DNA from: Lates calcarifer
Taxonomy: Eukaryota; Chordata; Actinopteri; Centropomidae
Reading direction: 5' to 3'
Assembly: GCF_001640805.2 (NCBI RefSeq)
Contig: NC_066848.1
Span: 7,097,716-7,161,715, forward strand
DNA length: 64,000 nt
Both the position numbers and the translations under genes were made by a program. Below the pieces are notes generated by a model that saw only the letters and a program-made list of their open reading frames with translations, did not search any database and was not told the DNA's origin. Positions 25,110 through 36,955 of this stretch are shown here, one piece after another (within the stretch, counting starts at the first letter, position 1; each line of letters starts with the position of its first letter).

Positions 25110-27459
25110 CTATCCAATCAGAACTTTCATGAAGGCAGGCTTGTTGAAGGGCCAGTGGTACTGGTTGGGGACAGGTCCGTTCACGTTGCACTCAAAGAAG
25201 GAGAACATGGGGAACCAAATGCGCGCCCTGCGGCTGTGCTGGTAGGCACGGGTGTTGGCTAAGGTGTGATAGTAGAGGAAGAGGCGGGTGGTGATGTAGA
25301 AGGCAATGAACACATCGATGGAGTAGTGCTCATGAGCCGCCAGGATAAAGAAAATCCCAAACAGGTTTAATACCCAGGAGATGGTGTGAATCAGATTCCA
25401 TGTTCGGGGAGTGTCTGCAATTGAAAGGAATCATAAAAGAATAAGTCTGGTATATACAGTATATATAGTGGTGTATATGGCTGGTTTCTGTGTGCCATTG
25501 ACCTCCAGGATGAACTCAACAACTCAACACAATCATACACGGTCCTGCTGCTGTAAGTACATCAGATGTGTATTAATCCACAACTGAAATTAATCCCAGA
25601 CAAATGCCCTACCTATTACTGTTAAAGTGAAGTTTGCTATAATGACAGTGCCCAGCTGTTTTAGGAACTCACTAAGCCTTTTTTTTTTTAACTGAAACTA
25701 CATATTTGTGGCCAATTTTTAAGGATTTATGTAGGAACCAACGGGCTTAGGGCTGAGAGCTATGGACAGGGGAGGAAGTCAGTGAGTGTGAAGAGACTGG
25801 CTAACATATTGTTGGTTTTAATCCCTTCATGGGATTTGCTGACAATGAGAAAAATACAGAATAATGTTGGCTTAAAAAGGTCACGCATACTATAAATCTA
25901 CACATTCTGTAGTTAAAGGCCAACAAAAGTACAAACACTCACATTCGGTCACAAAAAAGTTGAGCAGCGTGATGACAACCGTGTGCCCACTGAACATGTA
26001 GTCTCCACACGTTTGGACGCCAGTCAGAGTCATCCCAAATCCACTCCAGATTGCTAGTGCCCTCTGTATCTTCCCCCAAGTATCACCATATGTCTGGGGG
26101 AACAGAAAAAACCCCAAAAAACAGCAGTCATCAGTTAGCGAGGCGATAAGGCTGAGTGGAGAGTAAACTGTAATACTGCCAAAAGCTACAAGAATTGCCA
26201 GCCACTCCAGAATGAAAAATTGCCAACACTATCTAATCTGCACAGAATCTCAAGTGTGCTTCCCACCTTACTGGCACACTTCAGGTGCTGCCCAGGCACA
26301 GACAGTGAGGTGACAAACATGGTGCAACAACGAAGTAAAAACACAGTTCCCATTAAAGAGCACAACCGCCTGAAGAGGATGGACCTAAAACAGAGACAAA
26401 ACAGACACTCACATTTTATTCCATGCACAGCACCTTATAACCTGCATATATTAAGATAATATGTATGTAATAATACATATTTGCATTAAAAATATTATGT
26501 ATGCTGCACTAATGTTGTCTATTTGCACATTTTATTATAATACCGTCTATCAGTGATGCAAATAAGTGGAACAGTGGACTACCTGTGTTTGTGAAGGAGA
26601 AGGATCAACAGAAACATGTAACACAGGATGACACCACAAGCCTCAGCCATTGCAAAAGCCCAAGGGATTCTGGGAACACTGTCAAGAGTACAAAAACATC
26701 TGTATCAGTGTGTAGATTAGATATGAGTGCAGGACAGTGTGTACATGAACTGTGGAGTCTCTGTAGCTGGTCAACATGCAGTGGAATCTTAAAACAGTTA
26801 TTATTAAAACATACACACAAGATATATAGGCTGTACCTGTCCAGGAATATATCAGGCAGCGGTGGGTATGTCCTCATGTCTGGGACGCGCTCATGTACAA
26901 TGACCATGACAAAAGATGTGAATCCAAACACAAAAAAGACATATATGGAACTGATGACTGTCTTCCACACCTCTGGGTCCAATCTACCAGCCAGATGCTG
27001 CCTACACCTCCCGTTGGAGTGTGAATGACACAGCGACGCTCCTGAACCGTATACAGATCGATCACTGTTCCTCAGCCGCAGCTCAGTCCCGTTACATGAG
27101 CGATCACCTCCGTTATACCTCCTGTCGGCTCCGTCACAGCTCCACTCGACCCCTGTGGCGCCTGGCGAGAGCCCAGCGTGAAGGCTGTCTGAAGGCCGGA
27201 GACCCAGCTCATCCAGCTGGGCCTGGTTCTGTCTCTGGAGCCGGCGGAGGGCTAAGGTCAGCCTCTTGATGTCTCCCAGCACAGTCAGGCCCAGTGGAGG
27301 ACCCCGCAGGTCAGCCTCAGTCAGAGCCAGCAGGCTGAGGCCATCCAGGCGGTGCTGGGTGCACAACAACTCCACATACTCCCCGAAACCTTCTTCCTGC
27401 AGCCACTGGGCCACCTGTTTACAGCTCCAGGTACTCACACTGTCCTCTGACAGTGCCAT
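25110..27459 (-). CDS. samd8: Sphingomyelin synthase-related protein 1 (ceramide phosphoethanolamine synthase)
   Basis: ER membrane enzyme that makes ceramide phosphoethanolamine and limits ER ceramide. Five coding exons: 26837-27459, 26583-26678, 26267-26384, 25943-26093 and 25110-25414; 430 residues (human 415). A SAM domain ([19 protein letters not shown] to [11 protein letters not shown]) occupies residues 8-75, followed by a variable linker. [17 protein letters not shown] starts the membrane part. The catalytic motifs [10 protein letters not shown] and [19 protein letters not shown] are intact. I chose the ATG at 27459 because the ATG 12 bases upstream lies before an acceptor (tgtatgtgcag). 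At least one 5' noncoding exon is therefore expected further right. Confidence 0.95.
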
Positions 27460-27924
27460 GCCACTGCACATACAGACATATACAATGTTAAGTCATGCTG
27501 GGTGTGAAGAAGATGAAAATAGATGGTCAAGAACAGAACTTAGAATTTCAAACCAACAACTAGAGCCAAAAAGATGTCATCAAGAAGACTTTGATGATAA
27601 AAATACAATATCCTGTTTTAAGTGATCAAAGCCTCTTGAAACAATTCTCAACTTTTGATATCAGAGTATCATTACTGTCTTTGTCTCTCTAAGCCAAATT
27701 GTTTGAATGGAAAATGCCTTAAATCTATTGACTTGACTATTCAATTTGCATACTATTGATCACAACCACATGGCCTATGTACAAACGAACGACAGTCATT
27801 TGTTCTGTATGGAGAACAGGCTGCAATGATAATGATAATGATGATTTCACACTTTCTCAGAGCCAACACTGACAACTTCATCCAACAGCCCTCAAACTCA
27901 GAAATCCACTATATTCATTTCATT

Positions 27925-28200
27925 TGCTACTATTTTGATAATCAATTAATTAGTATAGTAAGTATTTGAGAACAAATTCCAAACAATCTCTGTTTCCAGC
28001 CTCTTAAATGTGAGAATGATCTGCTTCTCTGTGTTTAAGACTGAATAATTTGTGGACAAAACATGTGATTTAAAAACATCACCTCTAGGAAATTATGACT
28101 ATTTTAAAGACTAAAGACTGAAGATCTGAAACCAGAAAAAAAATAACACTTTTGGTGAATAAATGATTAAAACATTTGATAAAATCATTAAGATTGAGAG
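27925..28200. repeat. Interspersed repeat, 'ggctgcaac...attaatc' family, copy 1
   Basis: Begins with actattttgataatcaatta and runs through tcttaaatgtgagaatga, aagactgaa and a final ttaaaacatttgataaaatc. These are blocks of a short nonautonomous element I associate with teleosts. Two further copies lie in the window at 28925-29175 and 49808-50045. Confidence 0.5.
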
Positions 28201-28924
28201 TCATTGTGTATATGCAGGCATGTGGCAGTAATGTTACACAGCTAATGACGACTAATCAGGAGTCTGTGCAGAGGTAATCTGCTGTGGGGAAGCTTATTTG
28301 TGTTCTTATTCGACATGACCCAGCACTGAACACCACCGGCTACTTAGTGCTATTACATCATCTGTGTTCAGGTCAGAGACTGTACAGGGGAGCAGAGGCT
28401 TACAGTGTAAGTATGCACTGACACCCTGATCCACATACAGAGGGCCAAAGCAAAACAAACAACCCTGTTCCATGGGTGTCATCTCATAATAAAAGTTTTA
28501 AAAAAGACAATGAGTCACTAACCAGTCAGGTTCAGAGTCAGTGGGTTCCTCTCCCGCAGACAGACTCAAGTGCTGGTGAATCACTCTTCTTTGCTTTGCC
28601 TTTCTCCCATTTCACCCTTTGACCTTCTGATAAACTCACCGCAGTTCTGCTCGCCCTGTACTTCCTACTGCTCCAAAGGTCTGCCAGGTTCAAACAACGC
28701 AATTGTACCACTGTTAACTGCTGAATGGGAGCGATAGCCAACATGCTGATTGGACTGTAGATACTAAATTACCAAAGTAAGCAGCTTTCAGCTATCAGTA
28801 ATGCATGAGGCGTCACTGGCTTTTAGATAGCTAATAAGATGACTATGACCAGCACCAATAATCCAAACCCAGACGTATTCGGTTTACCAAAGTGTGAAAC
28901 AAGAAAAAGCAGCTAATCCTCAGC

Positions 28925-29175
28925 AGAGCTGAAACATTTGGTTCATTAATCAGTTAGTAGCAAAAATCTCAACTATTTGATGCTTTCAGCATTTGCTGCT
29001 TTTTGTCTTACAGCATAACAAACTAAATATCTTTAGATTTTGGACTGTTGGTCAGACAAAAAAAAAAAAAAAAAAAGATATCTGAGGATATCACCCTGGA
29101 CCAGAAAAAAATTCTGATACGTAATAGAACAAAAAATTAATCTATTAGTCAAAAAAATGTTGGTTGCAGCCCTAA
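28925..29175. repeat. Interspersed repeat, 'ggctgcaac...attaatc' family, copy 2
   Basis: Starts gctgaaacatttggttcatt, includes ttcattaatcagttagtag and a poly-A stretch, and ends with attaatctattagtc and ttggttgcagccctaa, a typical end of this family. Diverged from copy 1. Confidence 0.55.
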
Positions 29176-30529
29176 TCTTGGCTGATACCAATAAATGTTT
29201 GGTATTTTTGCTTGAAAATTGACATCTGCTAATCTACTAATCAATTAACTGTTTTTTTTTTTTTTACTTAAATATTGTATTCTAGTCTTAAAGGTTGAAT
29301 TAGATGTCAGTTTTGTAACTTACTTGAATGTATTTGAGTGAAATAAACAATTAGAGCTAATGACAATCACACCAACTACAGTTTATTGTATACCATCAAA
29401 ATGCAGATCATATGGAGACTGGCTGCGAGTAAAGGATCCAGACAGAACAATAACTATCAAATTAAGCTAATAAACTGATTAATATTAAATACTTACATGT
29501 CTGAAAGCTAAATCACCTGAGTAGCTGCCGCTCAGTCCCCTCACAGAGAAATGTTATTTTTAACTAGCCTCTAGATTTTACTGGCAACATCCTGCAGCTT
29601 CTCTGCCCTGAGGCTTTACTTGGGGATTCATAAGTGCCATGTCAGCTTGTTTGGCTGGCTTACAGTGAGTCACAGCGAGCAGTGACACACAGCTGTGAGA
29701 GAGAAAGCTCTTCAGTGTGAGTGAGACAGAGACAATTTGACAAAGGGCTCATAGTCTGTTCACCACAGGGCCACAATGTCACGTCAGACTGCCACATTTC
29801 AGCATGAGATCAACTCTGAGTGGTTAGAGATTTTTTTTTATCATGGAGTGGAAAGGTTTAAACAGGATTTTCATGACATTTTCAAAAAAGTAGAGGGGTA
29901 CACGTTCAATACAGAACAAAAAAGTCACAGAGCGTACACTTAGATGTCTCAAAGTTACTTTAAAAGATTAAATGTAGCTGTTGTTGCCTCTCTTACCTAG
30001 AAATCCACTGTCACTGTGCCGTTAGAGGGTGGGGGTGAGCTGTCTGTTTGTGCTTCAACTCACAGGAGTACTTCTTGGCCAACATGCTTCTGACAACTAG
30101 GCAACACCAAACAGGAAGAGACAATGATAAACAAGACAAAGAAAGAAGAGCTGGTGGCCTCATTCAGGGCTGCTGCTTAAAGCACACTGACATCTACTGG
30201 CCACATGAAGGAAAAACTGGGACATTTTTATAGCATATGTTTCTCTATATCCCTCCAAAAATGTGGATTTCATGCACAGTTTGTTTGAATGTGACATAAC
30301 ATGTACAAGCAGTGCTTTTCAAGCTAGAAATGTAACGCTGTAAACACATTTCCATGAGCGAGAGTTTGACTGAGAACCTGTGCCAAAACAGCCACCACCT
30401 GTTTTTGACAGTCACAGGATGCGTGAAGTGGAGCTGCTGCTGAAACAGAATCACAGCAAAGGCAACAGGCAGCAGGGTGATTTAGTTTTAGGGACAGGTC
30501 AGAACAGTTTACGGCCTTTAAACCTGAAA

Positions 30530-31330
30530 ATGTCTGACAGAGAGTCGATCACAGCTGCTGTCTCGAAGGTGGGATGTAACACTCAAAACTTAGATCCAGA
30601 ACAGGAAGACCCAGAGAAGAATTTGTGCAAGATCCCATCTCTCCAGGAGCTGGAGGAGGTTTTACATTCAGCCCCACGCTCCTGTCGCCATGGAGATGAG
30701 GTGTGGCCAAACCTGTATTTGGGAGACATGTGAGTGTTCTGCACCTGATTTCAGTTCACATGTACAGTATGAGTCTGGATTGTTATTAATGTATAAAATT
30801 TGTGCCAGGTTTATGTCTCACGACAAGCTCGGGCTCTGGCAGCTGAGCATCACTCACGTGCTGAATGCCTCGCATGGTAAACTGTGCTGTAAGGGCAGTG
30901 ATGATTTCTATGGAACCACAGTGAAATACTATGGAGTCCCGGCCAACGACCTGCCGACATTTGACCTTTCACCTTTTTTCTACCCGGCAGCTGAGTTCAT
31001 TCATCAGGCTCTGACATCAGGAGGTACTGCACGTTGCCACACTACAACACTACATAGAAACTGTAAATGATAATATAGGTGGTTGGGGTTACCTATCCCT
31101 CCGGTGTCTTATGATTTCCAGGAAAGGTGTTTGTGCACTGTGCTGTGGGCGTGAGTCGCTCAGCTGCGTTGGTCCTAGCCTACCTGATGATTCACCACCA
31201 CCTCACTCTTCTGTCCTCTGTGCGCTGTGTGCAACAGAAGCGCTGGATTTTCCCAAACAGAGGCTTTCTGCGACAGCTTATAGCCCTGGACCAAAAACTG
31301 CAGGAGAAAGGGTTGAATGAGCCCAAATAA
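30530..31330 (+). CDS. dusp13a: Dual-specificity phosphatase 13A-like (unit 1 of array)
   Basis: Atypical dual-specificity phosphatase of the muscle-restricted DUSP13A (MDSP) type. Three exons: 30530-30729, 30809-31023 and 31122-31330; 207 residues. Residues [13 protein letters not shown] and [11 protein letters not shown] match human DUSP13[20 protein letters not shown] and [19 protein letters not shown] follow, with the general-acid Asp in PANDLP. The catalytic loop [10 protein letters not shown] is intact (CX5R). An in-frame ATG 150 bases upstream would extend the protein by 50 residues without family similarity, so I prefer 30530. The stop codon overlaps an AATAAA, and another AATAAA is at 31356. 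Unit 2 starts about 480 bases downstream. Confidence 0.9.
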
Positions 31331-31812
31331 AACAAAGCAAGGAACAAACCTACATAATAAACCCACAGAAACTGTCCTGACTTAGCTGGCAGGAGTTAAT
31401 GTCCTCATTTACAGCATGCAAGACTTCCTCCATTTGTACCATTTACTGTATGTTCACACTGAACACTGTGTCCAGCCCTCCCCTCCTTTGTCCTCTCCTG
31501 GTGTGACCTCAGCGGTCACAGAGAAAGTCCCTGTCTCCTCACCCCCACCCCCACCAGTGGATCTTTGGCATCAGTGAACAGAGCAATCAATGCAATGGCA
31601 ACATTAAATAACTCTACATCCAGTCAGAGAGAACACACTAAACACAGAGAGCTAATTTTGGAGTCAAGCAGCATTCACAACAACCACCTGCTCATGTCTC
31701 TCACTGAGCTGCAGATTCTGTTGGTGGTGGCGGTGTAGGTGAGGGGACAGTGGACAGAGGCAGCAGGAGCAGCGCTGGAGTCTGTTAGAAGAGCGCTCTG
31801 TGTCCAGGGAGA

Positions 31813-32608
31813 ATGTCAGGGAGCAACCAGCGACAGGACCTGGTGCTCATTAAAGAGCTGGAGCTCATTTTGGATTCCTGCGCGCTGGAGCTCACACCAG
31901 TGGATGAAGTCTGGCCTAACCTGTACATAGGAAATGTGTGAGTGTCTCATGTTTGAGGAGTCTGTTGCAGTGGAAAAGGACATCTTCCAGAGCTTTGGAA
32001 GAGGGGCATTGATGAGTTTTAATAGTACAAGACATGTGCAACTGTTTGAGATGTTTATTCCCTGTGTTTGTCTCTTTTGTGTGTGTTTTCCAGGGCTGTG
32101 GCACAGAACAGAAAGACATTACACAAGCTCGGCATCACTCATGTCCTGAACGTAGCGCACTCCAAGCAGGGCAGCATCGGTGACCAGAGTTTTTATGGGA
32201 ACACCTGTGTTTACTTAGGGATCCCAGCAGAGGATTCAGACCACTTTGACCTCAGTCAGTACTTCAAACCTGCAGCTGACTTCATACATAAAGCCCTGAA
32301 GAGCAAAGATGGTAATGTATATGAATGTGACAAACACTGTCCCGTCAAAGTTTTACCATTTTTGTCTTCTCTTACATTCTTCATCCTGCTCTACAGGGAA
32401 ACTGCTGGTGCACTGCATTATGGGCGTGAGTCGATCAGCCACTTTGGTCCTGGCGTACTTGATGTTGTGGCAGCGTCTCCCTCTGAGAGATGCTCTGAAG
32501 CATGTCATCCAAAAACGAGCCATTTACCCCAACCGGAACTTCCTGTCCCTCCTCCTCAAGCTGGATGAACAGCTGACACTCAAGCGAAGGTTGTGTCCTC
32601 TTCTCTGA
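31813..32608 (+). CDS. Dual-specificity phosphatase 13A-like (unit 2 of array)
   Basis: Second DUSP13A-type unit, 184 residues in exons 31813-31937, 32094-32311 and 32397-32608, with the same intron phases as its neighbours. It reads [17 protein letters not shown], then [28 protein letters not shown] and [16 protein letters not shown]. The catalytic loop is [18 protein letters not shown], fully canonical, and [20 protein letters not shown] closes the domain. The N-terminus is shorter than in unit 1. YPNRNF and [12 protein letters not shown] resemble human DUSP13A (FPNRGF, LMLHQRLSLRQA), so it is probably a lineage-specific dusp13a duplicate. I give no symbol because the one-to-one relation is unclear. 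Confidence 0.88.
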
Positions 32609-34495
32609 CGCCCATCATCCATTAGTCACCTCAGGACCTCTCTCTTTCCATGTGTTACACTCCAGTCTAATCAATATTTCATGACAGTATTTGTAAATAA
32701 TGATTTGTTATCACAATGTGTGTGTGATGTAGTTAGCGGTGTGATTCTGATGGTGGAGTTACACTAAATTCCATATTTTTATTTTTAAGGTAGTCCACTT
32801 TTGTTGCACAAGTTTATAATCTGGGTACAGCAGCAATGGTCATGTTGTTAAGTACTGTAAATATTTAAGTACAGTGTCAGATTTGTTTTTCATATTCAAA
32901 ATGTTACCTGTCAGTGTTGTCAAGCATGTCCACGAGCTTTGTAAATATAGTTTCATGATCATTGTCAATGTCCATTAAAGACATTTTATGATATTTCATT
33001 TAAATATTTTGGCTGGATGGAGATTAAACAACTGTTTTCTGAAATAGCTTTTAAATTACGCACATTAGATTTTTAACAAAATCTAACTTTGTACAGTTTA
33101 CTTGATAAGGTACCTTGTCGTTCTTCCTTAATTTCTTAAACTGCAGTTTGTTTTTCATTTTCAGCCAAATCATTTTTGCATCAATGAGAACACATCTTCT
33201 CTGATCGAAAACACTTTTCACTGTTCCATGCTGACAAAAACAAGCAATAGACTGATGTAGCACAGTTACAAATTCAAATCAAAAATTTCATTTTCACTAA
33301 AAAAGGAAATCTTTGATGAGATGAATAATCTCAGCTTTCTAGATGGCTTTCAGTGTGAACTTAAGTGTGGACCTGCGCACTGTCTGATCAGTCACTGAAA
33401 CACCAATTTCCATAGATAATCCATGTGCCAAGTTAGAAGAACATGTCTGTCTGTTCTTCAGTGCAAAATTGCATTAACACTGAATCATGCATGGTGTTAT
33501 TTTTCAGAGAAAAGCCACCTTTTATTGGTAGTATCTTCCTATACTTCCTAACAACTGCTGCAGCTGTGTTTCACCTTATGTTCAGTAGCCTGCTGATGCT
33601 CTACCAATCTGTTTTCTTACTAGTTCAGGCAATTCCTTACCATGTGCAGCTATGCACAAAAGTACTGTGGCTTGAAGATTTTTTTCAGCACATTAGTTGG
33701 CCATGTTAACTGTCACTTCTATACTTTACAGTCATCTATAGAAGTAGAGAGAGCTGTACCTACTCTGTATCCTAAGGCCATACATGTATTTTGTTTGTTT
33801 GTTTTTTGCAAAATACAATAAGTATTACCATGCATCTAAAGTTAACACATTACCAGTGAATGCTATAGCCTTGATCATATTTCTTAAAGGAGCAGAGCAG
33901 CACACGTCACTTGGCTCCTGGATGGCAGCACAGAAACACATGCAGGACAGTGGTGTATTACATAACAGTCTGTGGTCGTCGTGGAAAGTCAGCAAGTGAG
34001 CTAATGTTGAAGTTGACAGGATAATGCTGCATTGTTGTCCTAAAGAATGAGACTGCAGGCATGTAGTCAGAATTGATTAAATGTGTTTTAAAGTGCCTGA
34101 ATACAGTCTGCAGGATGTGTTTGTCACTAATGAGTGTATGATTACAGAGTTATAAAAGGAAACAGGCTACAGTGGTGTGTGGCTGTGAGTGTGTACAGAG
34201 AGATAAGAGCAAGCACAGTAAAAGAAGAGTTTGCGCCACCTTGGAGAGAGGTGAGTTCTTATGATTCAGAGTGGAAACAGGTTAGCCTGGAGATTTTTCA
34301 GGTTTTTTTGCTCAGGGTGTCACCTCTGGCTTTACCACTTAAAATGTTTGTTTGCTTTTTAGTGTGGCTTTCTAAGAGATCTATTTACTGTTAAGAGAGG
34401 CAGCACTTTGCATATGTCTTTACATTTACAGAACATATTTCACATATAGTGAAAGCTTAAAAAGTTCTTTGCCTCTGTTTGTGTGTTAGTACAGT
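32609..34495. other. Spacer between phosphatase units 2 and 3
   Basis: Holds the unit 2 3' UTR (an ATTAAA near 32974) and the presumed promoter of unit 3. No exon or named repeat was seen. Confidence 0.5.
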
Positions 34496-35256
34496 ATGTC
34501 TCTTAGGGATCCACCATATGAACCTCCCTCTGTCTCAGAGCTGCAGGAACTCCTGTTAGCAGACAGACGACCTACAGGACACGTCAATCAAGTCTGGCCA
34601 AACCTTTACATAGGCAATGAGTACGTTTACACACAACGACATGCTCACGGTGCATCTATATAAACATCTTTGAGACATACAGAAGTGAATGTGTGATTGT
34701 GTTTCAGGGTGGCAGCTCGTGACAAGGGCACTCTCCACAGTCTGGGCATTACTCACATTGTAAATGCTGCTCATGGACCCCCCAACCCGGGCCCCGGTCC
34801 CTGTTTCTGCGTCAACACCGGCCCACGTTTCTACAGAGACATGACAGTAGATTATTACGGGGTGGAGGCAGATGATGCAATAGACTTCATTCTTAGTCCT
34901 TTCTTCTACCCAACAGCACGATACATCAGAGCTGCACTGGCCATGGGAGGCAAGTCAGTCACACTGACAGTTATTTTAGTGAAGTCCAGTATAACACCAT
35001 CTTAAATTAATGACAGCAAAATGTCCCTCTCCCAGGACGGGTGTTTGTCCACTGTTTGATGGGTGTGAGCCGCTCTGCGACCTTAGTGCTGGCCTTCCTG
35101 ATGATTGCTGAAGGCCTGAGGCTGCAGGAGGCGGTGGCTGCCGTCAGACCGCACAGAGACATCTGCCCCAACCCAGGCTTCCTGCAGCAGCTCCGCAGCC
35201 TCGACATGAGCCTGGAGAGGGAGAGGAGGAGACGACGACAGGCCCAAACACTGTAA
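34496..35256 (+). CDS. dusp13b: Dual-specificity phosphatase 13B-like (unit 3 of array)
   Basis: Resembles human DUSP13B (TMDP, testis-type). Exons 34496-34620, 34708-34949 and 35036-35256 give 195 residues. It reads [52 protein letters not shown] and [12 protein letters not shown]. The catalytic loop is [18 protein letters not shown], and [18 protein letters not shown] matches the human HRNICPNSGFLRQL. Two oddities: a Pro/Cys-rich insertion ([12 protein letters not shown]) after NAAH, and a second intron whose donor is GC (GAG|GCAAGT) where the sibling units have GT. The next unit begins only about 90 bases after the stop. Confidence 0.9.
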
Positions 35257-35344
35257 AGACCCACGCAGACGCACATGTAGCCATAAACAACAACATATAC
35301 GCACACAGACGCACACAGACACACACATCTTTATTGCTACAGAG
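35257..35344 (+). other. Very short spacer between units 3 and 4, CA-rich
   Basis: Only about 88 bases separate the stop of unit 3 from the first recognisable codons of unit 4. They include repeated 'cacacagacgcacac' motifs and end in an acceptor-like tttattgctacag. No AATAAA is seen. Confidence 0.6.
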
Positions 35345-36526
35345 GTCACTTAACTCAAGAGGAGGAAACACCATCTCTGACAGAGCTGAGGCAAATTATC
35401 TGGGCAAACAGGAAGCCAGTGGCGCCTTTCAATCAAGTCTGGCCGAACCTCTACATCGGAGATGTGTAAGTAAAAAAAATCCCATCCAGCACCTTGAAAT
35501 GTTATATAAAAATATTACAATAAATCAGCTCATCTGTGGTGTGTGTCCACAGGTCTGTGGCGCGAGATAAAGCCACGCTCTCGTCTCTGGGTATAACTCA
35601 CATACTGAATGCTGCAGCAGGTCGACACCGGATCAACACGGGTCAGCAGTTCTACAGTGACCTTGAAGTGGAATACCACGGTGTTGAAGCTGCAGACCAT
35701 CCCGAGTTTAACCTCCGACCTTTCTTCAGCCCAGCTGCACAGTTCATAGACAGCGCTCTTAAGAAAAATGGTCAGTGGTTCCTTAGATCTGTTATATTTT
35801 TGGTTAAAACATCTTCCGACTTTTTCAATGTGCTGTAAAGGCCTATAGTAATGTTATCATGACGCATGTGTTGTTCAAACAGTCTGTAAACTTGGATTAC
35901 AATTGAGTGGAAGCTAACATCTGAGGGCACTCAGGGTTTTCATTTGTCAGTTCAGCATAAACAGTTATATGAGCACACATAATCAGCACAGAAACACCTC
36001 TGTAACACTCACAGTGTTTGGTTAATTCAGCTGTGATGATGATCTGGCTGTGGATGCTCCTTATGCAGCCAATTATAGGCAGCCATATTCTGGAAAAAGA
36101 ACCTTCGAAAGTGTGTGTTGGTATTTATACCTTTCGGTTTCCTTTTAAAATGTTTTCAAGACTTGACCTGTCTGTTTATGGGCTATGAGTAAATAACACA
36201 TATTAATGTTGGGTTGGGAGGGTCTGTACAATCTTGTATTGAACATATCAATCAGTTAATCATTACTGAATAAATGAATCACTGTGTCTTCCAGGGAAGG
36301 TGTTTGTCCATTGTGCCTATGGGTGTCAGTCGCTCTGGAGGGCTGGTTCTAGCGTATCTGATGATCTGCCATGGCCTGTCGTTAGTGGAGGCCATCATTC
36401 GCTGTGCGTCTGAACCGAGACATTGGACCCAACTCTGGATTTCTGGAGCAGCTGAGACAGTTGGAGCTGAGCCTTAGTCTAAAGAGCAGACAGATCACAG
36501 AGGAGGATCACACAGACGTGTCCTGA
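35345..36526 (+). pseudogene. Dual-specificity phosphatase 13B-like, frameshifted (unit 4 of array)
   Basis: Three exon-like blocks, 35345-35465, 35553-35770 and 36295-36526, with family phases. They read [52 protein letters not shown] and YHGVEAADHPEFNLRPFF. In the last exon an extra base near 36318 splits the catalytic loop: the cysteine (VHCA) is in one frame, GVSRSGGLVLAYLM in the next. A second extra base near 36403 moves the end (LNRDIGPNSGFLEQL) into the third frame. Uncorrected, translation stops about 38 codons into the exon without the catalytic arginine. There is no in-frame ATG beside the first block. Either a decayed copy or assembly indels; the well-kept sequence outside the shifts leaves both open. 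Confidence 0.75.
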
Positions 36527-36922
36527 TAGTGAACGCAGGATCATGCCATTTCACCTCGTCAGTCACCTGTTTTATTAGAATCCCCATTTTCTCTCATAAT
36601 AATTGAATCTGACAAACAGTTTATCTCTGCCTCAGCAACAATTACTAAAGTTTAACAACTGAATGCTTTCAGTTTTATGTCTCTGGAAATAACTCTGCAC
36701 TGACAAATGCTAACTGATCCCTACACCTGTCCACACATTAGTGGCATTCCTCTGATGACAACAATGCAACATGTCACTCTTACTAAACTTCTTCTTGTTT
36801 TTTGAGTTTGTGCCTCACAATTCAGTGTGTTTCTTTACCACACAGGCTAAAGGAAAGTAATCACTTGACATTAGAGTACACAGTAAGCTGTGAGAAAAAG
36901 CATCTGTGTGTGTGTGTGTGTG

Positions 36923-36955
<33 letters not shown>

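Larger units (their letters stand above)
27472..30529. other. samd8 5' introns and intergenic region before the phosphatase array
   Basis: Contains two copies of one repeat family (27925-28200 and 28925-29175), a poly-A run near 29058-29076 and presumably noncoding samd8 exons. No protein-coding exon was supported. Confidence 0.5.

Noticed and set aside
27460..27471. ATG twelve bases upstream of the chosen samd8 start
   Set aside because: It lies before a good acceptor (tgtatgtgcag), so it is probably intronic.
26585..27625. Plus-strand frames of 80-147 codons across samd8
   Set aside because: They are antisense shadows of the samd8 SAM-domain exon and its neighbour.
30380..30529. Upstream in-frame ATG of phosphatase unit 1
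   Set aside because: Would add 50 residues absent from all other units and from human DUSP13A; the ATG at 30530 fits better.
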